Shown here: piece by piece, positions 61,865 through 64,000 of the stretch
Layout of the letters: every line of letters begins with the position of its first letter
Numbering within the stretch: the first letter of the stretch is position 1
DNA from: Tillus elongatus
Taxonomy: Eukaryota; Arthropoda; Insecta; Coleoptera; Cleridae
NCBI GenBank assembly: GCA_964006375.1
Contig: OZ023263.1
Coordinates: forward strand, 133,280,454 to 133,344,453
Direction of reading: 5' to 3'
Length of the DNA stretch: 64,000 nt
The notes under the pieces: model-generated
Told to the model about the DNA's origin: nothing
Databases searched by the model: none
Seen by the model: the letters and a program-made list of their open reading frames with translations, nothing else
Made by a program: the position numbers and the translations under genes

Positions 61865-62840
61865 GTTGAGAGTTGTGTATGCTGTAGTATTATACACTAG
61901 GGCTTTGGTAATAGTTTTGTGATTTTATGATTTTAAATGTAAATATAAAAAAAAGATTCCTGTTTAAAAAATTGCAAATGTCAAAAAATAATGCATATTG
62001 CGGAAACGTCTCAATTGCTATCCGGATCTGTTTATGCATTTTTTTTACTTTTGCAAAGGGTGACAAAAAATCATTTGCATATCTTATTATACACTAGAGC
62101 CTTGGAAGTCATTTTCGGTGTTTATGATTTTGACACATGCGAAAAAATAATACATATTTGGAAAACGTCTTAATTGCTATCCCGATTTTCATATGAATTT
62201 TTTTCACTTTTTCAAAAGGTGACAAAAATAATTTGAATATCTTATTATACACTAAGACCTTGGCAATCATTTTTTGTTTTTATGATTTTGGCACATCTAC
62301 TGCAAATATCAAAAAATTATTCAGATTTCGGAAACGTCTTAATTGCTATCCCGATCTTCATATGCATTTTTTTGCTTTTGAATGGGTGACAAAAAACAAT
62401 TTTCATGGTTTTACATACATAAGGGCTTAGGTAATAATTTTTTGTTTTGATGATTTTGGCACATTAACTGCAAATGCGATAAAATAATAAATATTTGGAA
62501 AACGTCTTAATTGCTATCCCGATCTTCATATGCATTTTTCTCACTTTTGTAAAGGGTGACAAAAAATAATTTGCGTATCTTATTATACACTAAGGCCTTG
62601 GTTATCATTTTTTTTGTTTTTATGACTGGTACATCTACTGCAAATATCAAAAAATAATTCATATTTCGGAAAGGTCTTAATTGCCATCCCGATCTTCATA
62701 TACATTTTTCTCACTTTTGCAAAGAGTGACAAAATATAATTCGCAATCTTATTATACACTAGGGCCTTGGTAATCATTTTGTGTTTTTATGATTTTGGCA
62801 CATCTACTGCAAATATCAAAAAATAATTCATATTTAGTCT
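61865..62840 (-). repeat. 170-bp satellite array, inverted, about 6 units
   Basis: Inverse units marked by CACTAGGGCCTTGGTAATC and variants at about 61896, 62094, 62252, 62421, 62590 and 62758, with a period mostly 158-170 bp. They can pair with the forward array. Confidence 0.95.
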
Positions 62841-63059
62841 CTTCCAAAACATTATTTTTACAAACCACCTGTAGATTTTTTGCTATATTACATGAATAGT
62901 AACTTATGCAATAATCATTTTCATTCCAGAAATTCTTAGGAAATATCCTGACGATGTTATTATTAAATAAAGTCCTAAGTAACCTCATGCTCTTTGCGGT
63001 CCTAATGTACATAAAATTCACTAAAACATGTAAATATTTAAATGGAATTAATATTTTGA
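62841..63059. other. Interior between the inverted array and the right end
   Basis: A minus-strand frame (62752-63207) spans this stretch but begins in the terminal repeats and ends in satellite. No domain is recognised. Confidence 0.4.
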
Positions 63060-63248
63060 GCATTTGGCAACACCGCACAGGCGCATTAATTTTTACTTTT
63101 AATGTTCTCATGAAATAGGTCCAGCCAATAACGCATGTACATATTAATACCAGCATGTTAATAGCTGGACGTCCAGCTATTGCACGGTTGGTCCAGCTAT
63201 TATACACTTGGTATACGAAATGGTCCAGCTACTTCCGCATAGGCATAA

Positions 63249-63249
<1 letters not shown>
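63060..63249 (-). repeat. Right inverted terminal region with iterated GTCCAGCTATT
   Basis: Contains four or more copies of GTCCAGCTATT/AGCTGGAC in both orientations and ends TACTTCCGCATAGGCATAAG, the inverse of the left end. Confidence 0.8.

Positions 63250-63338
<89 letters not shown>
63250..63338. repeat. (TA)n tract at right end of the TIR element
   Basis: About 44 TA units. Confidence 0.97.
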
Positions 63339-63340
<2 letters not shown>

Positions 63341-64000
63341 GCTTATATTGTTGAACCTTTAAATCATTTAATGAATAAAAATTTTGAAACCGACGATGTA
63401 GGTACCAAAACAGTTCAAAGAATCAGTTGTTATCTCAGTATATAAGGCGATAAGCTGGACTTTTCACATTACCGCCCAATCAGTTTAATAAATAATTTTT
63501 GTAACATTCTGGAAAAATGTTTAAAAAATCGGTTGACTGATTTCTTGGCGGAGCATGACGTATCATATAATAAACAGTTTGGATTCCGCGAAGGTAAATT
63601 TACTGAAGCAGCACTGTATGATCTAGTTTCGGAATACCTAAATGGATTTGATTCAAATTCTAAGATTGTTGGAGTCTTTTTAGATCTGCGTACTGCATTT
63701 GATATTGTTAATCATAGCAAATTGATTATGAAATTAAAGAATATCGGTATAAGGGGAGTTGTTCTGAAACTGTTTAAAAACTACTTTACAAACAGAATAC
63801 AGCGTGTAAGAGTGGGCGATGTGTTGACTGACCCTATTATCATGGGTTGTAGAGTACCACAAGGTACAATATGTGGCCTGGTCTTGTTTCTTATTTACAT
63901 GAATAACATACTGTTGATAGTAGATATAGCACAGTGATATCTTCGGCGATAACACCGCTATTCTGAGTAGGGATTCTTCGTGGAATTGTACATACGATAA
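63339..64000 (+). pseudogene. Reverse transcriptase fragment of a jockey/CR1-like element, copy B
   Basis: The frame starting just after the (TA)n tract encodes [12 protein letters not shown] (the pre-RT segment), has one stop at 63443, then GDKLDFSHYRPISLINN, QFGFREGKFTEAALYDLV, FLDLRTAFDIVNH and CRVPQGTICGLVLFLIYMNN. A frame break at about 63935 precedes the catalytic box, which reads FGDNTA instead of FADDTA. It is therefore inactive. It runs off the window and is closely related to 40835-41525. The family call (jockey/CR1-like) rests on the spacing of these RT motifs. Confidence 0.86.

Larger units (their letters stand above)
55716..63249. mobile_element. Candidate 7.5-kb element with inverted ends and opposed satellite arrays
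   Basis: The left end (from 55716) and right end (to 63249) are inverted copies over about 33 bp, sharing CTATGCGGAAGTAGCTGGAC then ATTTC. Both are bordered outside by (TA)n. Inside each end AGCTGGAC motifs recur, and both sides carry a GTGTTGCCGCAC/TGTTGCC-type block (about 55799; inverted at 63066). The interior has one exon-like coding remnant, a nested SINE and two opposed arrays of a ~170-bp repeat. No known transposase was identified, so the class is unassigned. Confidence 0.6.

Noticed and set aside
59400..62840. CRISPR-like repeat array
   Set aside because: Units are contiguous 170-bp tandem repeats without spacers, in an animal genome.
62752..63207. 151-codon minus-strand frame
   Set aside because: It runs from terminal repeats into satellite sequence and shows no recognised domain; low confidence as a gene.

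Overview
This is animal nuclear DNA, most likely from an insect or another arthropod. It is AT-rich, dense in long (TA)n tracts, and made almost entirely of transposable elements of arthropod type. These include Ty3/gypsy and errantivirus-like LTR elements, R1/LOA-like and RTE-like non-LTR elements, Penelope-like elements with GIY-YIG domains, transposases with a DUF4817-type helix-turn-helix, MITEs and a tRNA-derived SINE. I found no recognisable host gene, rRNA or functional tRNA. No species is assigned.

Layout. 1-10120: a young Ty3/gypsy element with intact gag and pol, a likely -1 frameshift signal and near-identical LTRs; the left LTR runs off the window. 10.2-12.6 kb: a dispersed repeat, a MITE and a 385-bp tandem duplication. 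13.1-15.7 kb: a 291-bp repeat interrupted by a 5'-truncated R1/LOA-like element. 15.8-17.2 kb: a second MITE copy and a foldback repeat. 17.7-18.7 kb: an RTE-like fragment with a 13-bp target duplication. 18.8-19.7 kb: a dead DUF4817/DDE transposase. 20.1-20.6 kb: the 291-bp repeat again, inverted. 24.5-29.4 kb: a longer, decayed copy of the R1/LOA-like family. 31.3-34.1 kb: a complete Tc1/mariner-like transposon with about 570-bp inverted repeats. 34.1-38.1 kb: two head-to-head Penelope-like remnants. 40.8-44.9 kb: a jockey/CR1-like fragment abutting a decayed errantivirus fragment (RNase H, integrase, env, 3' LTR). 45.5-53.7 kb: two 2.2-kb direct repeats around a nearly non-coding 3.8-kb core, resembling a large-LTR non-autonomous retroelement. 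53.9-54.3 kb: an intact SINE. 55.7-63.25 kb: a 7.5-kb region bounded by matching inverted ends and (TA)n tracts, holding two opposed arrays of a 170-bp repeat. 63.3-64 kb: a second jockey/CR1-like fragment running off the edge.

The elements do not form a host pathway; they form a nested record of insertions. Only the gypsy element at the left looks potentially autonomous. The large DNA transposon kept its ends but lost its transposase frame. The other coding regions carry stops, frameshifts or truncations. The least explained structure is the 55.7-63.25 kb region with its palindromic satellite arrays.
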